From assembly GCA_016218715.1 (NCBI GenBank), contig JACRDG010000120.1, positions 1 through 64,000 on the forward strand: 64,000 nucleotides of DNA. The letters run 5' to 3'. Made by a program: the position numbers and the translations under genes. This stretch comes from Desulfomonile tiedjei. GTDB taxonomy: Bacteria > Desulfobacterota > Desulfomonilia > Desulfomonilales > Desulfomonilaceae. Each line of letters begins with the position of its first letter. Position 1 is the first letter of the stretch. The notes under the pieces are model-generated. The model had not been told where the DNA came from and searched no databases. It worked only from the letters and a program-made list of their open reading frames with translations. Below are positions 45,259 to 53,951 of the stretch, piece by piece.

Positions 45259-45326
45259 TGATCTCCCTCTCCCTCTGGGAGAAGGTCGCTGGTTGGGCCG
45301 GCTCAACGCCTGAGTGCGAAATCGTA

Positions 45327-46397
45327 TTACAGGAAGAGCATGACCGAAAGACCGGCTGCGAGGGATTGAGCCGAGAAATAAGCCGTAGCCGACACTTCCT
45401 GCGCGCCTCTGGGAACGAGAATGCCTCCGAAGGATTCCTCCGCCAGGTAGTTTTCGGTCCCCGAGCCTGCCACACGCAGGAGACTCCCCTGCGCCCACAA
45501 GGCCATCTGGAGGCTGCCGAACGCGCGGAAGTCGTAATCGAACCTGCACTGCAAGAAACGACCGTTGTTCGTCAGTCGATAACGCGCATCATCCCAGGTT
45601 CCATCGACTCCCGGGATAAATTCGGTGAAAAATCGCAAGGGCACGTTAACGTCGGATCGAGCGAACAGGCTCCCGGCCAAGGTCGCCCTGTAGTTGGCAT
45701 GCTTAATCCTGAAGCCCAGGTACGGTATGATGAGCTTTGCCTGCAGATCTCCCGCGTACCAGGACCCCGGAAAGAGAAGGTCTCGCCACGCGTGCAGAAA
45801 GCCCGTCGCTTCGGCAGGTTCGACGAGCCCCGCGGTGAACTTTTCCCACTTGATGCCGGCGACTACGGACAGGCTGTCCCAGACGACGTAACCCGCATTC
45901 CCGTCGATGGCCGACCATCTTGGTTTGGCCCCCTCCCACTGCACATCTTCGACCAATGTTGGGAAGAACGGCTGCTGGGCTGTCGCGATCTTGACCGTTT
46001 TCATGGCATTCATGGCCGCATTCACGCTCAGCGAAAAGAGATCGTTCACGATCGCGTCAGCTCCCGCGGCCCCAATCCATAGGTCCCCTTCCAGCAACTG
46101 GAGATCGAGAGCGCTGGCTGTTTGCAGCGGGCCGTACCCGGGCAACCCCAACGGGATGGGGATGCTGAGGCTGATTATCTGCCTTTGATACCCCGCCCCG
46201 ACCCATGGTCGAAGTTCGATGCCTCGGAGATAGTCGAAATACGCGTTCCCGGAGAGAGGTCCGAAGAGCGACGTCAGCCAGGTTCCTGTCTGAGCCGAGG
46301 ACTCCGCCGGAGCCGAAGGCTCCTGTTGCGCATGAAGTGGACCGCCGACTGCGATCAGGCAATAGACGGCGACAAGGACGATTAGGGCGCGTTTCAT
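45327..46397 (-). CDS. Predicted outer-membrane beta-barrel-like exported protein
   Basis: A 356-residue protein from the ATG at 46397, which follows AGGTGA. The signal peptide is MKRALIVLVAVYCLIAVGGPLHAQQ. The mature protein is rich in alternating hydrophobic/polar strands (GIELRPWVGAGYQRQIISLSIPIPL, SLQMALWAQGSLLRVAG) and ends in SLAAGLSVMLFL, a hydrophobic terminus with a final aromatic/aliphatic pattern as in outer-membrane barrels. No family is recognised. It is transcribed away from an AT-rich patch. Confidence 0.65.
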   Translation of the reverse strand: MKRALIVLVAVYCLIAVGGPLHAQQEPSAPAESSAQTGTWLTSLFGPLSGNAYFDYLRGIELRPWVGAGYQRQIISLSIPIPLGLPGYGPLQTASALDLQLLEGDLWIGAAGADAIVNDLFSLSVNAAMNAMKTVKIATAQQPFFPTLVEDVQWEGAKPRWSAIDGNAGYVVWDSLSVVAGIKWEKFTAGLVEPAEATGFLHAWRDLLFPGSWYAGDLQAKLIIPYLGFRIKHANYRATLAGSLFARSDVNVPLRFFTEFIPGVDGTWDDARYRLTNNGRFLQCRFDYDFRAFGSLQMALWAQGSLLRVAGSGTENYLAEESFGGILVPRGAQEVSATAYFSAQSLAAGLSVMLFL

Positions 46398-46539
46398 CAG
46401 CGTCACCTAGACAAGAAAGTTGAGCGCAACCGTTCACCAGGTCTGGAGTGGCTCGACACCCGGTAAACTATCACGATTAAGCAGCCAAATGGCTCGACTT
46501 TGCAGTCCGTTCGGGCCAGCTCGGAACGGAAGTCCTGTC

Positions 46540-46680
46540 GATATAGTGTAATAATTATAACATGTAATAAGCAAATTAGTCAATCTTTCATACTATAATA
46601 TTGCAACATATTCATATCATTGTGATTATTAATATATGTCGTCAAATTAATTGGTCATAATGGGTAAACATGAAGTCTGA
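46540..46680. other. AT-rich patch
   Basis: About 140 bases (runs such as AATAATTATAACATGTAATAAG, cut here to key pieces TAATTAT and TTATTAATATATG) of markedly lower GC than anything around it. It lies between the divergent upstream side of the barrel-like gene and the convergent end of the hypothetical gene at 46850. It could hold a promoter, a nucleoid-protein binding region or foreign DNA. No gene is seen in 46398-46849; repeat B copy 2 is within it. Confidence 0.5.
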
Positions 46681-46760
46681 ATAGATTTGGCGATCTGTCA
46701 GCCGGGCGGAATGATACCCGGTGCGCTGTCTCACGAGGGATTCATACCGATTCGCTTCTA

Positions 46761-46800
46761 AAGAAGTGCCCTCCAAGGTCACTCTTTGGATTGCGACGTG
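46761..46800. repeat. Dispersed repeat B, copy 2
   Basis: AAGAAGTGCCCTCCAAGG followed by TCACTCTTTGGATTGCGACGTG. It matches 20751-20790 at 36 of 40 positions. Confidence 0.75.
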
Positions 46801-46849
46801 GTACAAAAAAGCGGGCGGGACCGTGGGAACGAATCGTGGAACCGCGATG

Positions 46850-47752
46850 TTATTCGGGGGTCTCGAAGCTCAATTTCGGTTTGCCATAATAGCGCCAGAG
46901 AATCGCGTCGAGAGCGCGCGAAATATTCCCCTCATGCTTGGCCCGACTTTCACGGTCGAGGATTTCGAAAAGGTTCTTGTCGATTTTTGCGTGTATATAG
47001 GTTTTCTTGGGCCTGAAGCGCCGGCCGAGCCTCTGGGGAACGGGAGGATCTTCGTCCTTGAAGCTGTCCGCGGCCGAACGATTCTGGGTTTCCATAAAAA
47101 TCCGAATCTTATTCACGAGGGACGTAGTCAGCCGCGCCTCCAGTACCTCAATCCTCGCGGTCACCTTGGCCATAATCGCCTCTTCCAGTGGGGTACCATC
47201 CGGCTCGGCCGTGGACCTGGTTTCGGCGATACGGTCCTGAGCGGATTTGAGGGTGTCGATTAGCTCCGAGGTATCCAAAAGGGCATCAGCCTGAACTTCT
47301 TCGAACGGCCGGTCCGCGATGAAGGCCGGCTTCGGTTGCGACAGGGGCTCAGGCCGCTCGTCCGCATCACCGGTCGAGCCGGTCAAGATATCGAGGGTCT
47401 GCAATTCTTCGGTATCGAGCCTGACCACGATCGACGGGGTCGTTTCCTCGGAACCCGACGCAACAGCATCCGTAACCGCGTCGGCCGGAAGGCCGGCGGT
47501 ATCCGTCTGCTGCCGATACCGCAAGATGAAGCCGGCGATTTCTCCCTGATTTCGCTTCCAGTGTGCGCTGAGGTGCTCTTTGTTGGACCACGGTTCGCCG
47601 CTCGGGGTGGTGGAGCCCTCCGGCAGGTTTTCTATCACACGTTCCCAGAAGCCGCGAGGAACTCGCTTCCGGAGCATGTCCAACGTGACCCCTCGTTCTG
47701 CCATGACCGTCACGCATGCTCTGGCGATCCCCTCGTTGGTTCCTATCTTCAT
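46850..47752 (-). CDS. Hypothetical protein with possible C-terminal ribbon-helix-helix
   Basis: A 300-residue protein; ATG 47752 is preceded by AGGAGCAGGATC. Residues 1-80 are a helical region (MAERGVTLDMLRKRVPRGFWERVIENLPEG); the middle is acidic and low-complexity; residues 170-225 form an Ala/Glu/Arg helix; the last about 50 residues (KKTYIHAKIDKNLFEILDRESRAKHEGNISRALDAILWRYYG) have the beta-strand, helix, helix pattern of ribbon-helix-helix DNA-binding proteins. It may be a DNA-binding accessory protein. No relation to a mobile element is visible beyond the AT-rich patch downstream. Confidence 0.6.
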   Translation of the reverse strand: MKIGTNEGIARACVTVMAERGVTLDMLRKRVPRGFWERVIENLPEGSTTPSGEPWSNKEHLSAHWKRNQGEIAGFILRYRQQTDTAGLPADAVTDAVASGSEETTPSIVVRLDTEELQTLDILTGSTGDADERPEPLSQPKPAFIADRPFEEVQADALLDTSELIDTLKSAQDRIAETRSTAEPDGTPLEEAIMAKVTARIEVLEARLTTSLVNKIRIFMETQNRSAADSFKDEDPPVPQRLGRRFRPKKTYIHAKIDKNLFEILDRESRAKHEGNISRALDAILWRYYGKPKLSFETPE

Positions 47753-47972
47753 GATCCTGCTCCTGTAAGTCCGACCCGTCGTTCAGCGCATTCCCGTGCT
47801 GTTGTCCGCTTTGCTGGTACGAATCATTAACAGCAGATCGCTTTCGGATCAAGCCCCCTGTCATGAATTCGCACGGTCGCAACGGGATTTCCGCAATCTC
47901 GAAGCGTGCATTCAGTTGTCCGGGGGAACAGCTCCACGCTGCGGTCTCAAAGACTAGCCGGTTCACCCTCTT

Positions 47973-48055
47973 CCGTCATTCCGGCGGAGGCCGGAATCCA
48001 GGTTTGTCAATCCGGCCAGACGCGGGACTAGACCCCGGCCCTCGCGGGGTGACGG
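47973..48055. repeat. Dispersed repeat A, copy 2
   Basis: The intergenic block CCGTCATTCCGGCGGAGG ... CTCGCGGGGTGACGGA is a second copy of the element at 3095-3180 in the same orientation. The remaining sequence of 47753-48128 contains no supported gene. Confidence 0.7.
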
Positions 48056-48128
48056 AGGAGGTTCTCTTCGTGTTCATGGTCTTGGTCAAGCGAGAAGGTG
48101 CCCCCGTGCGTAAGTGAGTCGATACATC

Positions 48129-49058
48129 TCAGACCGCCCGGAGTTCCTGGCGCCGGCCGAGGGTGCGTTCTCCGTCCATCAGGACAGTGAGGAAGGTATT
48201 GTCCGCCTTGGAGAGTCTTCGGCCCTTCCGGACCACGATGTCAATATCGAGCTTGAATTCTCCCTCCCAGAGAGGGAGCACTTTGAGGTGTCCCCGGTTG
48301 AGGTCTTGATCGACCCCCATGCGCGCGAGCATGGTGATCCCTTGCCCGTTTCGCACCAATTCCTTGATGAAATCGACATTCCCCGTTTCGAGAGACGCGA
48401 GGGGGACCAGGCCGGTCTTTTGGAAAACCGTATCGATCACCCGCCTGGTTCCCGATCCCCGCTCTCTGAGTATGAAATTCTCACCCACGAGGTCCTCTAC
48501 GGTGAGCTGGGCTTTCTTGCAGAGCGGATGCCCAGGCGTAGCCAGGAGGACAAGAGTGTCCTGGATGAACGGAATGACCTGCAATCGGTCGTCGTACTCC
48601 ATCCTGCCGACAATGGCCAGGTCGTTCCGGTCGTCCAGAACGCTCTGAACCATGCTCTCCGAACTCCCTTCGTCAACCTGTATCTGAATGGTGGGAAACG
48701 TCTTGCGGAATTTCGCGATGTGCCCGGCCAGGAGATAGCGGACGAGCGTCTTGGTGCTCCCTATTCTCAGCACATCCTTCGCGCAACCTGCCGACTCGGT
48801 AAGAACCTGCTCCGCTTCCAATACCAGGCCGAAGATCTTCTCCGCCACCTGGTAGAGCCGCTTACCCGTTTCGGTCAGCTGGAGTTTTCTCTTCTTGCGG
48901 ACGAACAACGCCACTTCGTAATGCGCTTCCAATGCCTTGATCTGCATGCTCACCGCAGGCTGAGAGATGGAAAGCGCTTCTGAAGCGAGCGTGATTCCGC
49001 CGCTCCGCACGGTATAGTAAAAGATCCGTAACTGGTTCAGGTTCAGATCTCCAACCAT
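48129..49058 (-). CDS. LysR-family transcriptional regulator
   Basis: A 309-residue regulator starting at ATG 49058 (MVGDLNLNQLRIFYYTV); the longer frame to 49160 runs through its own promoter. The winged HTH covers residues 5-65 (LRIFYYTVRSGGITLASEALSISQPAVSMQIKALEAHYEVALFVR) and the co-inducer-binding domain residues 90-300 with LRIGSTKTLVRYLLAGHIAKFRKTFPTIQIQV and SLETGNVDFIKELVRNGQGITMLA, typical of CysB/CbbR-like sensing. It is divergent from the catabolic cluster at 49299, with shared operator elements between. Confidence 0.94.
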   Translation of the reverse strand: MVGDLNLNQLRIFYYTVRSGGITLASEALSISQPAVSMQIKALEAHYEVALFVRKKRKLQLTETGKRLYQVAEKIFGLVLEAEQVLTESAGCAKDVLRIGSTKTLVRYLLAGHIAKFRKTFPTIQIQVDEGSSESMVQSVLDDRNDLAIVGRMEYDDRLQVIPFIQDTLVLLATPGHPLCKKAQLTVEDLVGENFILRERGSGTRRVIDTVFQKTGLVPLASLETGNVDFIKELVRNGQGITMLARMGVDQDLNRGHLKVLPLWEGEFKLDIDIVVRKGRRLSKADNTFLTVLMDGERTLGRRQELRAV

Positions 49059-49073
49059 TGTAGCCTGCCACGA

Positions 49074-49124
49074 TACATAAGTTTTACTTATGTAATCATA
49101 AGAATTAATGCTTTGACATGTCAA
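49074..49124. promoter_or_regulatory. LysR operator and lysR promoter
   Basis: A perfect palindrome TACATAAG-TTTTA-CTTATGTA lies at 49074-49094 and contains the LysR box pattern T-N11-A. A third half-site CATAAG at 49097-49102 repeats the half-site at 49076-49081 exactly 21 bases away, two helical turns. On the minus strand TTGACA (49119-49124) and TATGAT (49095-49100), 18-base spacing, form the lysR promoter, so the palindrome lies just past its start site, as in autorepression. TTGACATGTCAA at 49113-49124 is itself palindromic and supplies a plus-strand -35 with no good -10, as in activator-dependent promoters. Confidence 0.7.
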
Positions 49125-49170
49125 GGAAAATCTTGGCATTCTCGTAAGAGGTGAAATCAATCCTTCACAT

Positions 49171-49223
49171 GCAATTCACTGGTTTTTGACCGTCATCCAC
49201 ACGCAAGTCACTGGTTTCTGACC
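49171..49223. repeat. Two 21-bp direct repeats, 32-bp period
   Basis: Units at 49171-49191 and 49203-49223 match at 19 of 21 positions; the shared core is TCACTGGTTT followed by TGACC. The 32-base period is close to three helical turns, so the units face the same side of the DNA. They lie 76-128 bases before the first gene of the cluster and could be activator sites or part of the mRNA leader. Confidence 0.65.
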
Positions 49224-49298
49224 AACAACCAACTTTCCCGGGCTCCCAAGTCGTGAACCGGCCCACCCGCACCTGCAAACCTAACAAGGAGGAACCAC

Positions 49299-50924
49299 AT
49301 GCCGGAAGAATATGATGGCATTATCATCGGCGCGGGCCCAAACGGATTGACGCTGGCCGCCTACCTCGCGAAGGCCGGCCTGAAGATTCTCCTTTTGGAA
49401 AAACGTTTTGAAGCGGGGGGCGGTCTGGCCACCGAACAGGTCACATTACCGGGCTTCCTCCACAACACCCACGCGGTTTACATGCCGATGGTAGATTATG
49501 CGCCTCCGCTGAAGGATTTCGAGGATTACCTGACCAAGGATTACGACCTGGAATTTGTGTTTCCCGCTCTGGTAATGGCCATGCCTTTTGCGGATGGATC
49601 GTCGCTGTGTCTGTACCAGGACGTCGACAAGACGTGCGAATCCATCGCGCAATTCTCCAAGAAAGATGCGGATACCTATCGGCGGATTGCTGACAGGTTT
49701 CGAGTCCTGACAGAGGGTTTTCTCGGCCCCGCCACGTACGAGCTACCCAAGCCCGCTTTCGAGCAGATGATCAAACTCCAGAGCACGGACGTGGGTCGAG
49801 AGATCACGGAGATGACCGAAAAAACACCTCGGGACATCATCCACGAGCTATTCGAGCACGACAAGGTGCGATGCCTCTTCCTGTATCTCACCTGTATGTG
49901 GGGACTCCATCACGACCTGGAAGGGGTTAGTTACCTCGTGCCGCTCATGATCAACCGGGCGGTGAATTATCGCCTCGTGGTGGGTGGCTCGCATCATCTC
50001 GCGCACCTCTTCACCAAGGTACTGTACCGCAATGGAGGGATGATCATCTCGCCGGTGACGGTCAAGCGGATCGTCATCGAGGGCGGGAAAGCGGTCGGCG
50101 TGGAACTCCAGGACGGAAGGCAGTACGTGGCTCGGAAATTCGTGGCGAGCAGCCTCGATCCATATCAGACGTTCCTCAAGTACGTGGGCGAAGCGAACCT
50201 GGAAGACCGGTTCGTGACCCGTGTCAACGATTGGCAGTGGGAATTCACCAGCCTGTTCCACGTGCATCTGGCGCTGGACGAGACTCCGCACCTCGCGGCT
50301 GCGAAATCCAATCCGGATCTGGATAAGGCCTTCATCACCGTGCTCGGGTACGAGACGGAGGAGGCCCTGGTGCGCCACTACGACGCGATTCATGCGGGCG
50401 AGTTGCACCCGGGCGGCTTCAACTGCAGCTTCCCGTCTCTTCATGACCCGAAGCAGGCGCCTGCTGGCCACCACACCGCGTTGATTTCACTGCACGCCCC
50501 ATACAACCTGAAGGAAGGCGGCGGCCAACGCTGGTATCGCATCCGTGAGCAAGAAGCCCGGCGATGCGTCCAGATGTTGCAGAAATATTTTCCCAACCTG
50601 ACTGACGATCACATCCTGTGGCATTACATTACCACGCCGCTGGACATCGAGAACAAGTTTGCCGACATGGTCCGGGGTTCGTTCAAACAAGGGGCGTACC
50701 TACCGCTCCAGATGGGGTATCTGCGCCCCAACGAGGACTGTTCCCAGTACGCGACCCCCGTGCAGGGGCTCTACGTTTGCGGTGCGAGCACTTTCCCGGG
50801 CGGCCTGATTACTTTCGGCCCGGGGTACAACGCGGCCTGCAGGATCGCTGAAGATCTTGGAATCGAACGCTGGTGGGGAGAGCCCGAATGCGTCCGAAGG
50901 GCAAAGGAAATGGGCACCTTATAG
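49299..50924 (+). CDS. CrtI/phytoene-desaturase-like FAD oxidoreductase 1
   Basis: A 541-residue flavoprotein of the phytoene dehydrogenase/amine oxidase superfamily. The FAD site is GIIIGAGPNGLTLAAYLAKAGLKILLLEKR (GxGxxG then acidic strand end) and the C-terminal FAD-contact region is GLYVCGASTFPGGLITFGPGYNAA. The middle domain (substrate cap) includes HHDLEGVSYLVPLMINRAVNYRLVVGGSHHLAHLF. An AAGGAGG lies at 49285-49293. It begins the operon and is paralogous to the gene at 51236. Reactions in this family include desaturation, isomerisation and amine oxidation; its substrate is unknown. Confidence 0.9.
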   Translation: MPEEYDGIIIGAGPNGLTLAAYLAKAGLKILLLEKRFEAGGGLATEQVTLPGFLHNTHAVYMPMVDYAPPLKDFEDYLTKDYDLEFVFPALVMAMPFADGSSLCLYQDVDKTCESIAQFSKKDADTYRRIADRFRVLTEGFLGPATYELPKPAFEQMIKLQSTDVGREITEMTEKTPRDIIHELFEHDKVRCLFLYLTCMWGLHHDLEGVSYLVPLMINRAVNYRLVVGGSHHLAHLFTKVLYRNGGMIISPVTVKRIVIEGGKAVGVELQDGRQYVARKFVASSLDPYQTFLKYVGEANLEDRFVTRVNDWQWEFTSLFHVHLALDETPHLAAAKSNPDLDKAFITVLGYETEEALVRHYDAIHAGELHPGGFNCSFPSLHDPKQAPAGHHTALISLHAPYNLKEGGGQRWYRIREQEARRCVQMLQKYFPNLTDDHILWHYITTPLDIENKFADMVRGSFKQGAYLPLQMGYLRPNEDCSQYATPVQGLYVCGASTFPGGLITFGPGYNAACRIAEDLGIERWWGEPECVRRAKEMGTL

Positions 50925-50935
50925 GAGACTGAACG

Positions 50936-51196
50936 ATGAAGGTCAATTCGACAGGTTTAGGAAAAACCACCATGGTGGCTCATTTCGCGGACCTGGCGAA
51001 GGTGGACGGTGAAGCGAGCGGCGCGATGAAACTCAGCATCGAAGCCACCCAACCTGTCCACTGGTCCATCAAGGCCACGGTCGGGGGAGACGACCTGAGG
51101 CAGTTCGCCCGTCTCATGTTCAAGCCGTCCAATTTGTGGTGCGTGATACGGCTTCTCCTCTTTGGCAAGAGCCTGAACACACCAGAATCTCAATGA
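50936..51196 (+). CDS. Small protein between two flavoproteins
   Basis: An 86-residue protein, 11 bases after the first oxidoreductase and 39 before the second. It has a beta-rich first half (AKVDGEASGAMKLSIEATQPVHWSIKATVGG) and a C-terminal hydrophobic helix (NLWCVIRLLLFGKS). A GGAG precedes the ATG. No family is recognised. Position suggests a partner or membrane tether for one or both flavoproteins. Confidence 0.6.
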   Translation: MKVNSTGLGKTTMVAHFADLAKVDGEASGAMKLSIEATQPVHWSIKATVGGDDLRQFARLMFKPSNLWCVIRLLLFGKSLNTPESQ

Positions 51197-51235
51197 GGAC
51201 GTACGTGCCGCGAGCTATGGTAAGGAGGTCTCTCC

Positions 51236-52900
51236 ATGGCAGATAAGACGTATGACGCCATTGTAGTCGGAGGCGGACACCAGGGAACCATTATCGCCTG
51301 TTACCTGCAACACGCGGGCATGCAGACGGTTGTATTCGAGCGACAACACGAACTCGGGGGCGGTGCGTGCGGAGAAGCGCTTCCTCTGCCCGGCTTTCTG
51401 CAGAACCCTTGTGCTCATTTCACCAGATTCTACGGACATCCCGCGTATGAGGACTTCAAGCTCAGGGACAAGGGACTGGTCTATGTGTACCCGGACCACA
51501 GCGAAGGAATGATCTACGACGACGGGGTCAGCTTCCTCGGGTACACAGCCTGGAAGGTGGTCGATCCGGATACCGGCCGGGCTGAGTTCAGCGAAGAGAA
51601 CGCGCAGAAGACCATCGATCAGATCGCCCGATTCTCCAAGCGAGATGCGGACGTGGCTTACGACCTGCTGGAGAAATACAAGAAGAAATGGCGGGCAGCG
51701 TTCCACGAATGGCGGTACAATCCGCCGACGCCGTGGGGGGTCGCGGACGCTTTCGAGCGGCTGATCGACGATCCCGATGCGCCGATTCCGCCGGAGTATC
51801 AGTTCTACACCTCGCAGCAGGTCGCGTGGGACCTCTTTGAGAGCGACTATCTGCGGACGCTCTTCATGAGGTCGTGCATGACCTCGAGCGGCGTGTTCCC
51901 CGCGGACTGCATCGGCATCTACAAGATCCTGCACACCCTGGGCCTGATTCTTTCCTGGGAACCGGCTTCCATTGCCGTTGGCGGAACCCACGCGATCACC
52001 CACGCGCTCCAGCGGGCGTTCAGCTCGATGGGCGGCGAATTTGTCGTAGAAACCGCGGTTCAACGGGCCATCATCGAAAACGGAAAAGCCGTGGGCGTCA
52101 AGCTGGCCGACGGCCGGGAGATCGCCGCGCGCCACGTGGTGGTGAGCGACTTGAACACCCCCCAGACCGTGCTCAATCTTATGGGAGAGGAGCACGTCCC
52201 CGCGAAGATAGCCCACCGGGCCAGAAACGTGCTGTTCAACCGGGCCCAGCTCTTCTGGGGCAATTTTGCGTTGCACGAGCTTCCCCAGTACACGGCAGCC
52301 AAAGACAATCCCGAGATCGGTATGTGTCCGAGGCTCAACTGGGGACCGAAGGACGCCGACTACTTCGCTACCCGCCATCAGGCAGAGCTTTTCGTCAAGG
52401 GCATACCGGAGAAGCTCGTGGTGATCGTAGCTCCCGACTCCATCTGGGACCGGACGAGAGCGCCTGAAGGGAAGCACACCATCCTCATCGAGCAGTTCAC
52501 CGCACCGTACCGCTTCTTCAGCGACAAGGAATGGCTCCGGATGAAGAAGGACATTGTAAAGATCATGCTGGAGCAGTGGTCCTGGTACGCTCCCAATATG
52601 ACTGAGGACAACCTCATCGCGTCGCACATCACAACGCCGATGGACACCAAGATGCGCAACTTCAACATGCCTCAAGGAGGCTGGACCGCGGAGGACATGA
52701 TCGCATCCCAGATGGGACGGATGAGACCGTTCCCGGAGCTGGCTCACTACCGGCTTCCGGTGAAGAACCTGTACCTCTGCTCGGCCGCGGCGCACTCGGG
52801 TCCGGGAATCGGCAGGGGGAGCGCTTACAACTGCTTCAAGGTGATCGCGGAAGATTTCGCCCTGCCCAAGATATGGGAACAAAAAGGGCGACCGTACTGA
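51236..52900 (+). CDS. CrtI/phytoene-desaturase-like FAD oxidoreductase 2
   Basis: A 554-residue paralogue of the gene at 49299. The N-terminal FAD site is AIVVGGGHQGTIIACYLQHAGMQTVVFERQHELGGG, with a His-Gln in the dinucleotide loop instead of Pro-Asn, and the C-terminal FAD region is NLYLCSAAAHSGPGIGRGSAYNCF. Central segments (GIYKILHTLGLILSWEPASIAVGGTHAITHAL) correspond to those of the first. The two may form a heterodimer or act in sequence. AAGGAGG lies upstream of the ATG at 51236. Confidence 0.9.
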   Translation: MADKTYDAIVVGGGHQGTIIACYLQHAGMQTVVFERQHELGGGACGEALPLPGFLQNPCAHFTRFYGHPAYEDFKLRDKGLVYVYPDHSEGMIYDDGVSFLGYTAWKVVDPDTGRAEFSEENAQKTIDQIARFSKRDADVAYDLLEKYKKKWRAAFHEWRYNPPTPWGVADAFERLIDDPDAPIPPEYQFYTSQQVAWDLFESDYLRTLFMRSCMTSSGVFPADCIGIYKILHTLGLILSWEPASIAVGGTHAITHALQRAFSSMGGEFVVETAVQRAIIENGKAVGVKLADGREIAARHVVVSDLNTPQTVLNLMGEEHVPAKIAHRARNVLFNRAQLFWGNFALHELPQYTAAKDNPEIGMCPRLNWGPKDADYFATRHQAELFVKGIPEKLVVIVAPDSIWDRTRAPEGKHTILIEQFTAPYRFFSDKEWLRMKKDIVKIMLEQWSWYAPNMTEDNLIASHITTPMDTKMRNFNMPQGGWTAEDMIASQMGRMRPFPELAHYRLPVKNLYLCSAAAHSGPGIGRGSAYNCFKVIAEDFALPKIWEQKGRPY

Positions 52901-52913
52901 ACGGGAGGGTGTC

Positions 52914-53669
52914 ATGGCGCGCCTCGAAGGTCGTGTGGCCATAGTCACGGGTGCAGGAAAGGGGCTCGGCAAAGCCTTCTGCCTGGGCCTCGCCCGTGAG
53001 GGCGCGGACATTGTGGCAGTGACCCGCGCGGACATGGAAGGTCTCCAGGATACTGCCAAAGGGGTGAAAGCGCTCGGGAGAGAGGCCATCGTGAGTCAGG
53101 TGGACGTCTCGAACGAGGAAGACACCCTGAGAATGGCCCGTGAAGCCTTGGCCAAATTCAGCCGGATCGACATCTTGGTCAATAACGCTGCCTATTACTA
53201 TGGGGTCACGCGGCGCTCGTTCACCGAAATCACGGGAGCCGAGTGGGACCGCATGATGGGCGTCAATGTGAAGGGACCGTGGCTCTGTGCGAGAGCAGTG
53301 TTCCCTGCGATGAAACAACAAGGAAAGGGGAAGATTATCAACCTGGCTTCCGAGGTTTTCTTTACCGGTTCCCAAGGTTTTGTCCACTACGTCTCGTCAA
53401 AAGGAGGCGTGATCGGCCTCACGCGGGCCCTGGCAATCGAGCTGGGACCGCACGGGATCTGCATCAACGCTGTGGCGCCGGGGTACACCGATACGGAAGC
53501 CAGCAGGACCATTGCCGACGTAAGCAAATATGACACGAGCCGCACCCCGCTGAGGCGGCTCGAATCACCCGAAGACCTGGTAGGCATCGTAAACTTCCTG
53601 GCCTCGGACGAAAGCGACTTCATAACCGGCCAGACCGTATTGGTGGATGGGGGTCGAGCCATGCACTGA
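52914..53669 (+). CDS. Short-chain dehydrogenase/reductase
   Basis: A 251-residue classical SDR. The cofactor motif is TGAGKGLGKAF, NNAAYYYG provides the NNAG equivalent, the catalytic Ser is in INLASEVFF, and Tyr-Lys is YVSSKGG. PGYTDTEA follows, then the FabG-like C-terminus SDESDFITGQTVLVDGGRAMH. It is an NAD(P)-dependent alcohol or ketone oxidoreductase. It begins 13 bases after the second flavoprotein, in the same operon. Confidence 0.93.
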   Translation: MARLEGRVAIVTGAGKGLGKAFCLGLAREGADIVAVTRADMEGLQDTAKGVKALGREAIVSQVDVSNEEDTLRMAREALAKFSRIDILVNNAAYYYGVTRRSFTEITGAEWDRMMGVNVKGPWLCARAVFPAMKQQGKGKIINLASEVFFTGSQGFVHYVSSKGGVIGLTRALAIELGPHGICINAVAPGYTDTEASRTIADVSKYDTSRTPLRRLESPEDLVGIVNFLASDESDFITGQTVLVDGGRAMH

Positions 53670-53951
53670 TTCCGAACGCGCGTCCAGCTCGGCTGAACGG
53701 GAAAAACAACAAGACCGTCTCATCTGGATAAGGAGTCGCCTCCTCCTCAATGTGCCCGCTCTTGGATTCATTGCGGTAGCGGACCTTGGGCCGACGACCC
53801 AAGGGGCTTGGCGATGCCGCTGCTCTCCCGACTCCTTATCCTCCCTTCCGTAGCCGGAGGTGTAACCACAATAGGGTTTCCATATAGATCGCGTAGTCCA
53901 AGAGAGCTGATTCAACGGTCACGACCAACAGTCAGGGAGGAGGATGCAAGC

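Noticed and set aside
47863-48117. Plus-strand open frame over repeat A
   Set aside because: It runs through the dispersed repeat and has no ribosome binding site.
49171-49223. Possible CRISPR array
   Set aside because: There are only two units with an 11-base gap, and no cas genes are in the window.
51215-53089. Long minus-strand open frame opposite the second flavoprotein and SDR
   Set aside because: The plus strand has complete family motifs with good ribosome binding sites; the reverse translation is Arg/Pro/Ser-rich with no domain.
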